This document shows positions 8,586 through 17,379 of a stretch of DNA of 32,346 nt, piece after piece. Made by a program: the position numbers and the translations under genes. Every line of letters begins with the position of its first letter. Position 1 is the stretch's first letter. The notes below the pieces were generated by a model that worked only from the letters and a program-made list of their open reading frames with translations, ran no database searches and had not been told where the DNA came from. This stretch comes from an uncultured Bacteroidota bacterium (GTDB lineage Bacteria; Bacteroidota; Bacteroidia; Bacteroidales; P3): NCBI GenBank assembly GCA_902784865.1, contig CACZWL010000024.1, positions 1 to 32,346 of the forward strand, in the 5' to 3' direction.

Positions 8586-10007
8586 ATGAAACGCCTCCTG
8601 ATTGCCTTGCTGCTCGCCACGCTGCCCCTGGCCGCGCTAGCCGCCAAGGACGGATACAAGATAACCCTGCAGGTCGACGGCGCCAAGGACACGATGCTCC
8701 TCATGTGCTACTACAAGGCGCAGGGGCGCTACTGCATGGACACGGCCTGGAACAACGGCAAGGGCCGCTTCGTCTTCGAGGGCAAACGCAAGCTGTACCC
8801 CGGCCTCTACTACTTCACCAACGACCGCGACCGCTACGTCGAGTTCGTCGTCTACAAGGACGAGACGCGCTTCACGCTGCACACCGCCGACGAGAACTGG
8901 AAGACGAACATGCAGGTGAAAGGTTCGCGCGAGAACGAGCTCTTCTTCGACTTCCACCGCACCAGCGACCTGATGTTCAAGGAGGCCAACGACGCGAAGC
9001 TCGAGATGGACTCCACAGCGTGGGCCACACAATACTTCCCCCGGCAGAAAGAGCGCATCGACAGCATGCGGATGGCCTTCATCGAGCGGCACCCCGAGGC
9101 GATGATCTCGCGCCTGATGCTGGCCACGAAGGACGTGGCGGTGCCGCGCCACCACCCCGACGGGACGCGCATGAGCGACCGCGAACGCTACGAATGGCAG
9201 ATGGCGCACTATTTCGACAACCTGCCGCTGGACGACGACTTCATAGTGCGCACGCCCGAGAGCGTCTTCTACCGCAAGGTGATGGACTACGTGGACGTCT
9301 ACATGAACCAGATGCCCCCAAGCATGATATGCCCGCTGCTCGACTCGATGATCGACCGCTCGGAGCCCGCCCCCGAGGTCTTCAAGTGGCTGGTACACAC
9401 GATGACCGAGAAATTCCTGCAGAGCAAGGTGATGGTGTACGACGAAGTGTATGTCCACCTGGTGAAGCGCTACTACGAGACGGGCAAGGCCTTCTGGATG
9501 TCGCCCACGGGAATCGACAAGGAGGTGGAGCGCGCCAGCAAGTGGGAGCACCTGCTGGTGGGCAAGGTGGCACCGGAGCTGATACTCTTCGACACGCTGC
9601 GCCGGGCAGCCTCGCTGCACCACATGCCCGGCGACTACACGCTGCTGCTCTTCTGGAGCCCCACGTGCGGCCACTGCCGCGACATCATACCGGCGGTCTA
9701 CAAGGTGTACGAGCAGTATGCCGACTCGCTGAACCTGAGCGCTTTCGCTATCCTCTCGGACCCCGACGATGCAACGGTGACGAAGTGGAAGAAGTTCCTC
9801 GTCGACCACCAGATCAACCACCCCCGCTGGGTGAACCTCAACGGCGGCGAGGCCAACATCGACTGGCGCGAGGTCTACGACATACAGACGACGCCCCAGA
9901 TATACATGGTCGACAACAAGACGCACAAGTTTGTGGCCAAAAAGCTTGGCGCCGAGGTGCTTAGGATGCTCTGCGACGACCTGATGAAAACAATTCAACC
10001 ACAATAA
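8586..10007 (+). CDS. Exported thioredoxin-fold protein (DUF5106/TlpA-like)
   Basis: 473 aa. The signal peptide MKRLLIALLLATLPLAALA fixes the start at 8586 rather than the in-frame ATG 24 nt upstream. After it comes a beta-rich N-terminal domain (ITLQVDGAKDTMLLMCYY...) of the DUF4369-like type. A helical middle region (about 200-320) resembles DUF5106. The C-terminal thioredoxin domain has FWSPTCGHC, active-site Cys361-Gly-His-Cys364, and the cis-proline region TTPQIY. Such proteins are envelope or periplasmic thiol oxidoreductases in Bacteroidota; their substrates are generally unknown. It is followed after 1 nt by an M3 peptidase gene, so the two are almost certainly co-transcribed. That points to an envelope protein-processing role, which is inference. 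Confidence 0.87.
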   Translation: MKRLLIALLLATLPLAALAAKDGYKITLQVDGAKDTMLLMCYYKAQGRYCMDTAWNNGKGRFVFEGKRKLYPGLYYFTNDRDRYVEFVVYKDETRFTLHTADENWKTNMQVKGSRENELFFDFHRTSDLMFKEANDAKLEMDSTAWATQYFPRQKERIDSMRMAFIERHPEAMISRLMLATKDVAVPRHHPDGTRMSDRERYEWQMAHYFDNLPLDDDFIVRTPESVFYRKVMDYVDVYMNQMPPSMICPLLDSMIDRSEPAPEVFKWLVHTMTEKFLQSKVMVYDEVYVHLVKRYYETGKAFWMSPTGIDKEVERASKWEHLLVGKVAPELILFDTLRRAASLHHMPGDYTLLLFWSPTCGHCRDIIPAVYKVYEQYADSLNLSAFAILSDPDDATVTKWKKFLVDHQINHPRWVNLNGGEANIDWREVYDIQTTPQIYMVDNKTHKFVAKKLGAEVLRMLCDDLMKTIQPQ

Positions 10008-10008
10008 C

Positions 10009-12030
10009 ATGAAACGGACATTATTAATTGCGGCGGCTGCCCTGACGCTTGCCGCGGGATGCAAAGAAAAGAAATCTATGGACAATCCCTTCTTCACAGC
10101 CTGGGGAACACCTTATGAGATCCCCGACTTCAGCAAAATCAAGACCGAGCACTACATGCCCGCCTTCGAGGAGGGCATGCGGCGCCAGAAAGCCGAGGTG
10201 GACTCCATCGCGAACAACCCCGAGGCCCCCACCTTCGAAAACACCATCCTGGCCTACGAGTACAGCGGCCAGCTACTGCAAGAGGTCAGCGCCGTCTTCT
10301 TCAACCTCTCCTCCTCCAACACCAGCGACGAACTCGACGCCATCGAGGAGGCCGTCACCCCGCTGCTCTCCGCCCACAGCGACGACATAGCCCTCAACGC
10401 CAAGCTCTTCGCCCGCATCAAGGCCGTCTACGACCAGCGCGAGAGCCTCGGCCTGAACCCCGAGCAGCAGCGCCTGCTCGACGAGCAGTACAAAGGCTTC
10501 GTTCGCAACGGTGCCAACGTGCCCGAAGACAAGCAGGAACGCTTCCGCCAGCTCAACGAGCAGATAGCCTCGCTCACCATGCGCTTCGCACAGAACGTGC
10601 TGAAAGCCACCAATGCCTACACCAAGCAACTCCCCGACGGCACCAAGGTCACCCTCGACATGCCCACCTGGGAACCCTTCATGCAGACCTGCACCGACCG
10701 CAAGCTGCGCGAGGAGGTGTGGCATGCTTTCACCGACCGCTGCAAGGACGGAGAGTATGACAACACCAAGATTATCGACACCCTGGTCAACCTCCGCCTC
10801 GAGCGCGCCAATATCCTGGGCTTCGAGACCCACGCCGACTATGTGCTCGACAACACCCTGGCCAAGACGCCCAACAACGTGTACAAGTGCCTGATGGACA
10901 TCTGGACACCTGCCCTCAAGGTTGCCAAGCAGGAGCGCGACCTATACCAGCAGATGCTTGCCGCCGACGAGCCCGGCGCCAAGCTCCAGCCTTGGGACTG
11001 GCGCTACTATGCCGAGAAGCTGCGCGTGGAGAAATACTCGCTCGACGACGCCGTGGTGCGCCCCTACTTCAGCCTCAACAGCGTCCGCGAAGGAGCCTTC
11101 ATGGTGGCCAACAAGCTGTATGGCATCACCTTCGCCGAGCGCACCGACCTGCCCACCTACGACCCCGAGGCCCGCGCTTTCGAGGTCAAGGACGGCGACC
11201 AGACCATCGGCATCCTCTACATGGACTTCCACCCCCGCGCCAGCAAACGCAGCGGCGCCTGGATGACCGAGTTCCGCGGCCAGCACCGCACCCTCGACGG
11301 CAAGAACGTGATACCTATCATACAGGTTGTCTGCAACTTCACCAAACCTACGGCCGACAAGCCCTCGCTGCTGAACTTCGACGAGAGCGAGACCCTCTTC
11401 CACGAGTTCGGCCACGCCCTCCACGGCCTGCTCTCCAAGTGCACCTACCCCTCGCTGGCTGGCACCAATGTGCCGCGCGACTTCGTCGAGCTGCCCTCGC
11501 AGGTGATGGAGAACTGGTGCCGCCACCCGCAGGTGATGAAGCTGTACGCCCGCCACTACCAGACCGGCGAGGCCATCCCTGACGAGCTTATCCAGAAGAT
11601 TGCCGCCGCACAGACCTACGGACAGGGCTTCGCCACCGTGGAGTTGCTCGCCGCCTCGCTGCTCGACATGGACTACTACACGCTGAAGGAGAAGCGCGCC
11701 ATCGACCCGCTGCAGTTCGAGGAGCAGGCCATGCAGCGCATCGGCCTCATACCCGAAATCATCAGCCGCTACCGCTCGCCCTATTTCCAGCACGTGTTCA
11801 CCACGGGCTACGATGCAGGCTACTACAGCTACACCTGGACGGCCATCCTCGACGCCGACGCCTTCGAGGCCTTTGCCGAGAGCGGCGACCTGTTCAACCC
11901 CGAACTGGCCCGCAAGTTCCGCCACCTGCTGGAGAGCGGCAACACCATCTCGCCCATGGTCCTCTACCGCGGCTTCCGCGGCAAAGACCCCAGCGCCAAA
12001 GCCCTGCTCAAGCGCAAAGGTATGATTTGA
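10009..12030 (+). CDS. M3-family zinc metallopeptidase (peptidyl-dipeptidase Dcp-like), lipoprotein
   Basis: 673 aa with a lipoprotein signal (MKRTLLIAAAALTLAAGC, lipid-attachment Cys18), so it is probably membrane-anchored in the envelope. The remainder is a full-length thimet-oligopeptidase/Dcp-type M3 peptidase, with the zinc motif HEFGHALHG (His465-Glu466-His469) and the downstream substrate-binding region TTGYDAGYYSYTW typical of the family. Expected activity is cleavage of short peptides, in the Dcp branch removing C-terminal dipeptides. The start lies 1 nt after the stop of the thioredoxin-fold gene. The family assignment is firm. Dcp versus oligopeptidase A specificity cannot be settled from motifs, though the lipoprotein form is the usual Bacteroidota Dcp type. 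Confidence 0.92.
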   Translation: MKRTLLIAAAALTLAAGCKEKKSMDNPFFTAWGTPYEIPDFSKIKTEHYMPAFEEGMRRQKAEVDSIANNPEAPTFENTILAYEYSGQLLQEVSAVFFNLSSSNTSDELDAIEEAVTPLLSAHSDDIALNAKLFARIKAVYDQRESLGLNPEQQRLLDEQYKGFVRNGANVPEDKQERFRQLNEQIASLTMRFAQNVLKATNAYTKQLPDGTKVTLDMPTWEPFMQTCTDRKLREEVWHAFTDRCKDGEYDNTKIIDTLVNLRLERANILGFETHADYVLDNTLAKTPNNVYKCLMDIWTPALKVAKQERDLYQQMLAADEPGAKLQPWDWRYYAEKLRVEKYSLDDAVVRPYFSLNSVREGAFMVANKLYGITFAERTDLPTYDPEARAFEVKDGDQTIGILYMDFHPRASKRSGAWMTEFRGQHRTLDGKNVIPIIQVVCNFTKPTADKPSLLNFDESETLFHEFGHALHGLLSKCTYPSLAGTNVPRDFVELPSQVMENWCRHPQVMKLYARHYQTGEAIPDELIQKIAAAQTYGQGFATVELLAASLLDMDYYTLKEKRAIDPLQFEEQAMQRIGLIPEIISRYRSPYFQHVFTTGYDAGYYSYTWTAILDADAFEAFAESGDLFNPELARKFRHLLESGNTISPMVLYRGFRGKDPSAKALLKRKGMI

Positions 12031-12064
12031 TTTACCACCACCGCTACCAACCACAAACAACTAC

Positions 12065-12265
12065 ATGATGGACAATAACAACACCTATCGGCGACTGACG
12101 CGCAGCCGCAGGGACCGCAAGATTGCAGGCGTGTGCGGCGGCATCGCCCAATACCTGGACATCGACCCCACGGTGGTGCGCATACTGTTCCTGTTAGCTC
12201 TCATCTGCGGCCTCGGTTTCTGGGCCTACATCATAGTGTGGATTGCCGCACCCGAAGGGGAGTAA
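12065..12265 (+). CDS. PspC-domain small membrane protein
   Basis: 66 aa (65 if the second ATG at 12068 is used). It is almost entirely a PspC domain: basic RSRRDRKIAGVCGGIAQYLDIDPTVVR followed by one transmembrane helix (about 40-62, ILFLLALICGLGFWAYIIVW) and a short acidic tail. PspC proteins are inner-membrane stress-response components in proteobacteria. The stand-alone Bacteroidota versions are uncharacterised, so a stress role here is only by family. It is the last gene before a strong terminator and may be co-transcribed with the M3 peptidase 34 nt upstream. Confidence 0.9.
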   Translation: MMDNNNTYRRLTRSRRDRKIAGVCGGIAQYLDIDPTVVRILFLLALICGLGFWAYIIVWIAAPEGE

Positions 12266-12295
12266 AGCGGCAGACTGGCAGCAGAATCGCATAAG

Positions 12296-12329
12296 CGAGG
12301 GGCGGCACACGCATGTGTGCCGCCCCTCG
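12296..12329. terminator. Bidirectional terminator between convergent genes
   Basis: A perfect 15-bp stem (CGAGGGGCGGCACAC at 12296-12310 with its complement at 12315-12329) around the loop GCAT. It is followed by TTTGCTG on the plus strand and preceded by AA. It separates the PspC gene from the convergent PepSY-like gene and can serve both. Confidence 0.85.
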
Positions 12330-12348
12330 TTTGCTGTATGCCGACTCC

Positions 12349-13401
12349 CTATTGGACGTCTTTCTCGTCGAGGGGCTGAGCCAGGAGGTTGGAGAACTGG
12401 CCTTTGCTGTCGAACTCCATGCGGATGAACTTCTTGTCGCGGCTATTCTTGATGCGCTGGCTGACGACGACGTAGGTGTAGGGTTTGGGCTTCTTGCCGT
12501 CGTCGCCACGGAACTTGGAGTTGTACTCGTAGACGACCATCTTCTCGATGTCGTACTTCTCGCCGGCGAACTTCTCGGCCAGGTACTTCATGATGCCGTT
12601 GTTGTAGCGGTCTTTGGCGAGGACCTTGCCGACCATGATGGGGCGTCCGGTGTGGATGTCGTAGACGGCTTCTTTCTCGACTTTCTGCTTGTCGGTGAAG
12701 TAGGCCACGGCATACTCGTCGTTGCGGTTGACCCAGTCGGGTCCGCTCTTGCAGCGCTTCTTGCCGATGCTCTTCTCGAAGTCGGCGAGGGCAGCCTCGC
12801 AGGGAGCGAACTGCTCGACCATGGGGGCGTCGGTGCGGGGCTTGGGGCGGTTGGCATGGCGGCTGGAGGAGGTCTTGGTGGCCTTGTTGAGCTGCTCGTC
12901 GGTGGCGTCGGGGTTGTTGTGGGTGTAGTAGTCGCGCTTGACGGAGGCCGGGTCGGGGGCGTTGCTCTTCATGAGCTTGCCGCGGGTGTCGAATACCATC
13001 TCGAAGTCCTTGTCGGAGATGCCTTTCTTGGTGGTAATGAGGCGGTAGTAGTTGTCGCCGTTCATCTCCTCGATATAGTCGAGGGTCTTGACGCGGTAGC
13101 CGGGGTAGTTGTCGGTGAAGTAGGCGGTGAGGAGCGTGGGGCACTCTTCCATCTTGACGGGGAAGGCGCTGTACTGCCAGTCGCCGCCGGCGGTGAAGTA
13201 GGCGCGGCCGTTCTGACCGTCGATGACGACCTCGGCGATGTACTGGCCGGGGGCCTGGTACCACGTGCGGACCTTATAGGAGTCGTAGGTCTTCTCCAGG
13301 GCGAGGATGACCGAGCGGGGAACGGCGGTCTCCTTGATTTTGGTCTGTGCGCCGGCCACGAGCGGCAGGAGCATTGCGAGGACAAGGGCTATCTTTTTCA
13401 T
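12349..13401 (-). CDS. Secreted PepSY-like protein
   Basis: 350 aa with an N-terminal signal peptide (MKKIALVLAMLLPLVAGAQ). The mature part contains repeats of the PepSY-like/BLIP-like (DUF2874-type) pattern: VPRSVILALEKTYDSYKVRTWYQ...YIAEVVIDGQNGRAYFTAGGDW, then a second unit TLLTAYFTDNYPGYRVKTLDYIEE...YYRLITTK...FEMVFDTRGKLM. These domains are common in exported Bacteroidota proteins and are thought to bind or inhibit peptidases or sense the envelope; no direct function is known. The C-terminal half (about 190-350) has KP/KR-rich and DxRYNNG-like stretches I do not recognise. Its 5' end lies 72 nt downstream of purA, so co-transcription with purA is possible. Confidence 0.75.
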   Translation of the reverse strand: MKKIALVLAMLLPLVAGAQTKIKETAVPRSVILALEKTYDSYKVRTWYQAPGQYIAEVVIDGQNGRAYFTAGGDWQYSAFPVKMEECPTLLTAYFTDNYPGYRVKTLDYIEEMNGDNYYRLITTKKGISDKDFEMVFDTRGKLMKSNAPDPASVKRDYYTHNNPDATDEQLNKATKTSSSRHANRPKPRTDAPMVEQFAPCEAALADFEKSIGKKRCKSGPDWVNRNDEYAVAYFTDKQKVEKEAVYDIHTGRPIMVGKVLAKDRYNNGIMKYLAEKFAGEKYDIEKMVVYEYNSKFRGDDGKKPKPYTYVVVSQRIKNSRDKKFIRMEFDSKGQFSNLLAQPLDEKDVQ

Positions 13402-13473
13402 ATCGTTGTTATTTTCTAATTGAGTATGCCCAGGGGGCGTTTTCTTGCAAAAGAGAACGGAACGGGGGCGTTT

Positions 13474-14769
13474 TTATTGCTTGAAGAGGACATCTTTTCT
13501 GTCGGGACTGATGCTGACGGCGGCTATGCGGACGCCGGTCTGCTGCTCGATGGCGTCGAGGTAGGCGCGGAGTTTCTCGGGGAGCATGGCGTAGTCGGTG
13601 ATGCCCTGCAGGCTCTGCTTCCAGCCGGGGAAGGCGGTGAGGGTGGGCTCGATGTCGACGGTGTTGTACTCGAAGGGGATTTCGTCGGTGGACTGACCCT
13701 CGATGTTGTAGGAGGTGCACATGCAGACCTCGTCGAAGTCGTTCATCACATCGGGCTTGGTGACGAAGAGGTCGGTGACGCCGTTGACCATGCAGGCGTA
13801 GCGCAGGGCGGGCATATCGATCCACCCGCAGCGACGCGGGCGTCCGGTGGTGGCGCCGTACTCGTGGCCGATGTCGCAGAGGCGGCGGCCCGTGTCGTCG
13901 AACAGCTCGGTGGGGAAGGGACCGGCGCCGACGCGCGTGCAGTAGGCCTTGGTGATGCCCATGACGCGGCCGATGGTGCTGGGTGCCACGCCGAGGCCGG
14001 TGCAGACGCCGGCGGTGATGGTGTTGCTGGAGGTGACGAAGGGGTAGGTGCCGAAGTCGATGTCGAGCATCATGGCCTGGGCGCCTTCGGCGAGTATCTT
14101 CTTGCCGTCCCTAAGACACTGGTTGATAAAGTATTCACTGCTGACGAAGCGAAAGCGCTTGAGGGTGCCGAGGCTTTCCATCCAGAGTTGCTCGTACTGT
14201 CCGAGGTCCATGCCGTCGATGCGGAAGGCGTCGACGTCGAAGCCCATGGCGCGGGCCATCATGAGGTGCTGGCGTTTGAGCTGGCCGTAGCGCTCGACGA
14301 AGTCGGGGGTCAGCACGTCGCCCACGCGGAGGCCGTTGCGGGCAATCTTGTCCGTGTAGGCGGGCCCGATGCCTTTGAGGGTGGAGCCTATCTTGGCGCC
14401 GCCCTTGGCCTGCTCGTTGGCGGCGTCCATCATGCGGTGGGTGGGCAGGATGAGGTGGGCTTTCTTGCTGATAAGCAGGTTCTTTGTGGCATCGACACCT
14501 TTCTCGGTGAGGGCGTCAATCTCCTGGCGGAAGATGCGGGGCTCGATGAGGACCCCGTTGCCTATGAGGTTGGTTTTCTCTTGGTGGAAGATGCCGCTGG
14601 GGATGATGTGCAGCACATGCTTGGTGCCGTTGAACTCGAGGGTATGGCCAGCGTTGGGGCCGCCCTGGAAACGGGCTATTACGTCGTATTCGGGGGTCAG
14701 GACGTCGACAATCTTACCCTTGCCTTCGTCGCCCCATTGTAGTCCTAGGAGAACGTCTATCTTTGTCAT
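13474..14769 (-). CDS. purA: Adenylosuccinate synthetase
   Basis: 431 aa, full length for PurA, which joins IMP and aspartate with GTP hydrolysis in the first committed step to AMP. The N-terminal GLQWGDEGKGK (9-19) contains catalytic Asp14, and the NAGHT motif gives catalytic His42. Later motifs include STLKGIGPAYTDK, GTYPFVTSSNT and GRPRRCGW, and all are intact. A -7 promoter element lies about 22 nt upstream of the ATG. purH (IMP synthesis) lies 15 kb away, on the other strand. Confidence 0.97.
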   Translation of the reverse strand: MTKIDVLLGLQWGDEGKGKIVDVLTPEYDVIARFQGGPNAGHTLEFNGTKHVLHIIPSGIFHQEKTNLIGNGVLIEPRIFRQEIDALTEKGVDATKNLLISKKAHLILPTHRMMDAANEQAKGGAKIGSTLKGIGPAYTDKIARNGLRVGDVLTPDFVERYGQLKRQHLMMARAMGFDVDAFRIDGMDLGQYEQLWMESLGTLKRFRFVSSEYFINQCLRDGKKILAEGAQAMMLDIDFGTYPFVTSSNTITAGVCTGLGVAPSTIGRVMGITKAYCTRVGAGPFPTELFDDTGRRLCDIGHEYGATTGRPRRCGWIDMPALRYACMVNGVTDLFVTKPDVMNDFDEVCMCTSYNIEGQSTDEIPFEYNTVDIEPTLTAFPGWKQSLQGITDYAMLPEKLRAYLDAIEQQTGVRIAAVSISPDRKDVLFKQ

Positions 14770-14790
14770 TTCTACTCAAAAATTGCGGTG

Positions 14791-14798
14791 CAAAATTA
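14791..14798 (-). promoter_or_regulatory. -7 element of the purA promoter
   Basis: TAATTTTG on the minus strand matches TAnnTTTG and lies 22 nt upstream of the purA ATG. No clear -33 box is seen. Confidence 0.55.
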
Positions 14799-15108
14799 CG
14801 AAATTTTTAGGACATGGCGCCGCTTTTTCCGAAATATTATCTCCTGCGGCGGTTAAGTGTCAGACTATCACGCCGTTGTCTTCCCTGCTGGAAAACGGCC
14901 TCTTTTTGCGCGGCAAGGCCGCGCAGCGGCCCGCTTCGGTACGGATGCAGGAGGCTGATACTAGGCACATTGTAGGCACCAACTCTTACTCTTCCCTTAC
15001 CCCACTCGGGTGGGAGGCGGGGGGGGGAGAGAAGACAGCCGCGGGTGCAGACCCACGGCTGTCGTGTCGCGTCCTTGCAGGACATGTGCATGGCGCTGTG
15101 CGCGCTGG
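14799..15108. other. Gene-free intergenic region with several hairpins and a G9 tract
   Basis: Between purA and the fimbrillin-like gene. It holds a perfect stem TGCGCGGC/GCCGCGCA (14907-14925), a C/T-rich stretch with loose 7-bp periodicity (about 14979-15005), a CCCAC/GTGGG stem (15001-15014), a G9 run (15019-15027), and a stem GACAGCCG/CGGCTGTC (15034-15063). The last is the most likely 3' end of the fimbrillin-like transcript although no U-tract follows. No open frame here looks like a gene. Confidence 0.5.
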
Positions 15109-16884
15109 CTATTCCACGTCGCGCGCCAGGCGCACGGCATAGCCGTTACTCTTACTGACACCGTAGTCCTCCTTGCGCCCGATCACGCCTGCTCCGAAAT
15201 AGATGGATGCCCTGTCCGAACCCCAGTAGCGACCAGAACTCGGATCTTTGTAGGGCGTGTCGGCGCCGGTATCCCGCCAGCCGGTGTTGGCGCCCAAAAA
15301 CACAGCTCCAGCGCTGCGCATTAGGTCGAATTGATAGGTTGTATACTCGTTGGCTCCACTCGTGTAGCTGAACTCGGCCATTGTTCCGCCAGTGGTAGGA
15401 CGGGAGGTTACCTCGTAGGGCACGATGGCTGGAAGGCCCTCGGGGTGCACATAGTTGTCGGGGAGAAGGATGATGCCCGGATGATTATTCACCTTGCCCC
15501 AGGCGCGGCGGTCGTTGTACTCGTTGTCGTCGCAGAGCATATACTTCCAGTCGTCAGTCGATAAGGTGTACCACCCGGTACTGCTGTAGCTATTAGAGGT
15601 GGTTGAATATATGGTACACCTCCCCCAGTCGTAACCTTCGCGTGTAAGATATCTGTCTGGATAATAGGCGAAACCTGTTCTCTTCAGGTCGGGTGTACAA
15701 CGGACAGTAGTGGTCCCGTAGTAACAATAATGCCCATTGGTACCGTAGCCGAACAGGTCGGTTGTATAGACTCCGCTTCCGCTGTACTCGTCAGTCGTGT
15801 TGGCGGGCGTATTGCCAATACTGTACCATACATCAGAGGGATTTCCAAAGGTGAATTTGGCATCATCTCGGCTGGTAGTTGCCTTCCACCGCAGGTTGGT
15901 GGCGGCGATGAAAACCCTGCGCCCTTCGGGCAGGCCGAAGCCGCCCTTGGTGGTGGTGATGCGGTTGTTGGGGTCGTTCTCGTAGTCGAAGTTGACCTTG
16001 GTGTTGATCATCTGGTTGCGGCCCACGGTGGGGGAAGGGGCGGTGTATTCGAACACGTGGACATCCTTGCCTGCGTAATACAGGTCGCTCGTGACGGTGT
16101 GGCATTTGATCTTGAGGGTGAGTTTGCCGTTGTTGGATCCATCTATGGGGAGCACGGGCACCTGCACATTCCGTACCTCGCCGCCGGCGGGTATCGACAG
16201 GCCGTCGGGGTAGACCACCTTCACCGTCCTGTCTGCGGGCTGGCCACTATTCGGCTGGTCCATGCGAGCGAACTCTACTGTGCCACAGAGTTTTCTACGA
16301 GAGTGAGACAACTCGACCTCGTCGAGAATCAACTCCTTCGAGGTGGGGTTTTTCACGTAGAGATAAATGCACCCGGTGAGGTGTTGGAAGGTGATGCTGC
16401 TGGGGTTGGCCGGCATCTGGGCAAACATCGGCAGGTCGATGTGGTTTCTGTTGTAGACGGTGCCGCCAGCTAAAATATTTGACGTCCGTACCGTATACTC
16501 CGACGGAACCACTGCACCTATAACGCCAACACTGCCAAAGTAACCAACCAAATTTTTCGGGAAGAATGCGACCTTGGCGGTTGCATCCGGTGTGTAGTCG
16601 ACTGACACGTCGCTGCCTGAGACCGTTATGTTGTAGACTTCCTTCTGGGCATTCCAGGTGGAATAGTTATCGGGACCGATGAGGATTTGGTCGCCGTTTT
16701 CCCATTCGACAGTCAATCCTTGGGTGCGGAGCTTGGTGTCGCCGGTCATGGTCTCGACATAGACGGGCATACCTTTGGCGGGTGTGGCGGGCACCTCGGG
16801 CTCCACCTCCTCTTTCTGGCAGCCTGTCGTCAGGCTCGCCGCCGCCGCCAGCAGGGCGGCGCATAAGATTCGTTTGTTCTTCAT
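15109..16884 (-). CDS. Fimbrillin-like surface lipoprotein with FISUMP-type C-terminal domain
   Basis: 591 aa. A lipoprotein signal (MKNKRILCAALLAAAASLTTGC, Cys22) is followed by an acidic EEVEPE stretch. The N-terminal half follows the fimbrillin/Mfa-like plan: VEWENGDQILIG near the start, then TAKVAFFPKN, then SITFQHLTGCIYLYVKN, and a first beta-sandwich to about 300. The C-terminal half (about 310-591) has the FISUMP/major-paralogue pattern: GWYTLSTDDWKYML, WGKVNNHPGIILLPDNY, GAVFLGANTGW, GRYWGSDR and the terminal GYAVRLARDVE. Such proteins are lipid-anchored, surface-exposed fimbrial or adhesin-like subunits in Bacteroidales. No accessory fimbrial (mfa/fim) genes are nearby. It lies 48 nt downstream of a 62-aa small protein on the same strand. 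Confidence 0.82.
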   Translation of the reverse strand: MKNKRILCAALLAAAASLTTGCQKEEVEPEVPATPAKGMPVYVETMTGDTKLRTQGLTVEWENGDQILIGPDNYSTWNAQKEVYNITVSGSDVSVDYTPDATAKVAFFPKNLVGYFGSVGVIGAVVPSEYTVRTSNILAGGTVYNRNHIDLPMFAQMPANPSSITFQHLTGCIYLYVKNPTSKELILDEVELSHSRRKLCGTVEFARMDQPNSGQPADRTVKVVYPDGLSIPAGGEVRNVQVPVLPIDGSNNGKLTLKIKCHTVTSDLYYAGKDVHVFEYTAPSPTVGRNQMINTKVNFDYENDPNNRITTTKGGFGLPEGRRVFIAATNLRWKATTSRDDAKFTFGNPSDVWYSIGNTPANTTDEYSGSGVYTTDLFGYGTNGHYCYYGTTTVRCTPDLKRTGFAYYPDRYLTREGYDWGRCTIYSTTSNSYSSTGWYTLSTDDWKYMLCDDNEYNDRRAWGKVNNHPGIILLPDNYVHPEGLPAIVPYEVTSRPTTGGTMAEFSYTSGANEYTTYQFDLMRSAGAVFLGANTGWRDTGADTPYKDPSSGRYWGSDRASIYFGAGVIGRKEDYGVSKSNGYAVRLARDVE

Positions 16885-16932
16885 CTTGTTGTGTTTCGTT
16901 TGTGTTCTGTGTTGATTGCTTTTGCAGCTCTC

Positions 16933-17121
16933 CTAGAGCCAGTCGTTGCTACCGCTGCTGCCCCAGTAGCCACCAGTTTGCCTGTTGAGGCCGTGGGGCC
17001 CACTGCTTTCGCCGCCTCCGACGCTGGTTGTCGACGTAGCGAAGCCCAGCTCCGTGCGGAACTGCACCACTGTCAGCTGCGGCTGCTCGTAGCAGCCCTT
17101 TCTCGTTTCTTGTTCTTTCAT
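16933..17121 (-). CDS. 62-aa small protein with YxxP/GFA-S motif and Gly/Ser-rich tail
   Basis: The product starts MKEQETRKGCYEQPQLTVVQ; an adjacent ATG at 17124 would add one Met. The first 30 residues fit a pattern I associate with numerous short uncharacterised Bacteroidales proteins: a basic start, YxxPxxxVVxF, an acidic residue, GFA, then S/T. The rest is low-complexity and Gly/Ser-rich (GGGESSGPHG, QTGGYWGSSG) ending in DWL. There is no signal peptide or TM segment. It is the first gene of a unit with the fimbrillin-like lipoprotein, behind a long leader. A secreted peptide or modified-peptide precursor is possible but unproven. Reality is supported by position, strand, a clean start and the motif. 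Confidence 0.65.
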   Translation of the reverse strand: MKEQETRKGCYEQPQLTVVQFRTELGFATSTTSVGGGESSGPHGLNRQTGGYWGSSGSNDWL

Positions 17122-17169
17122 CATAATGTGTTTGTTTAATATAAGGGTTAATAATGTTTCCGGCTGTAC

Positions 17170-17213
17170 AAAAAAAGAAACGACAGGCACCCAGCGTCGC
17201 TGGATGTCTGTCG
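17170..17213 (-). terminator. Terminator-like hairpin in the leader of the small-protein/fimbrillin operon
   Basis: The stem CGACAG-CA-CCAGC (17181-17195) pairs with 17199-17213 around a 3-nt loop with two non-Watson-Crick positions. On the minus strand it is followed directly by TTTCTTTTTTT (17170-17180). It lies between the candidate promoter (17380) and the first gene (start 17121), so it would act either as an attenuator or as the terminator of a short transcript. Confidence 0.65.
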
Positions 17214-17379
17214 ATATGGGATTGTCGTATGCGGATGCCGACAGGGAGGCGTGCAAAAAGGATGCACACAGCCCCCGCAGGCCGGAATGCTTACCGGATC
17301 AGTGTTGTGTGTGTGGGGGGGGGGTAAATCCCTAGTAATCAGCATATTGCGCGTATTTCGTGTGTTTGGATTTTCGATG

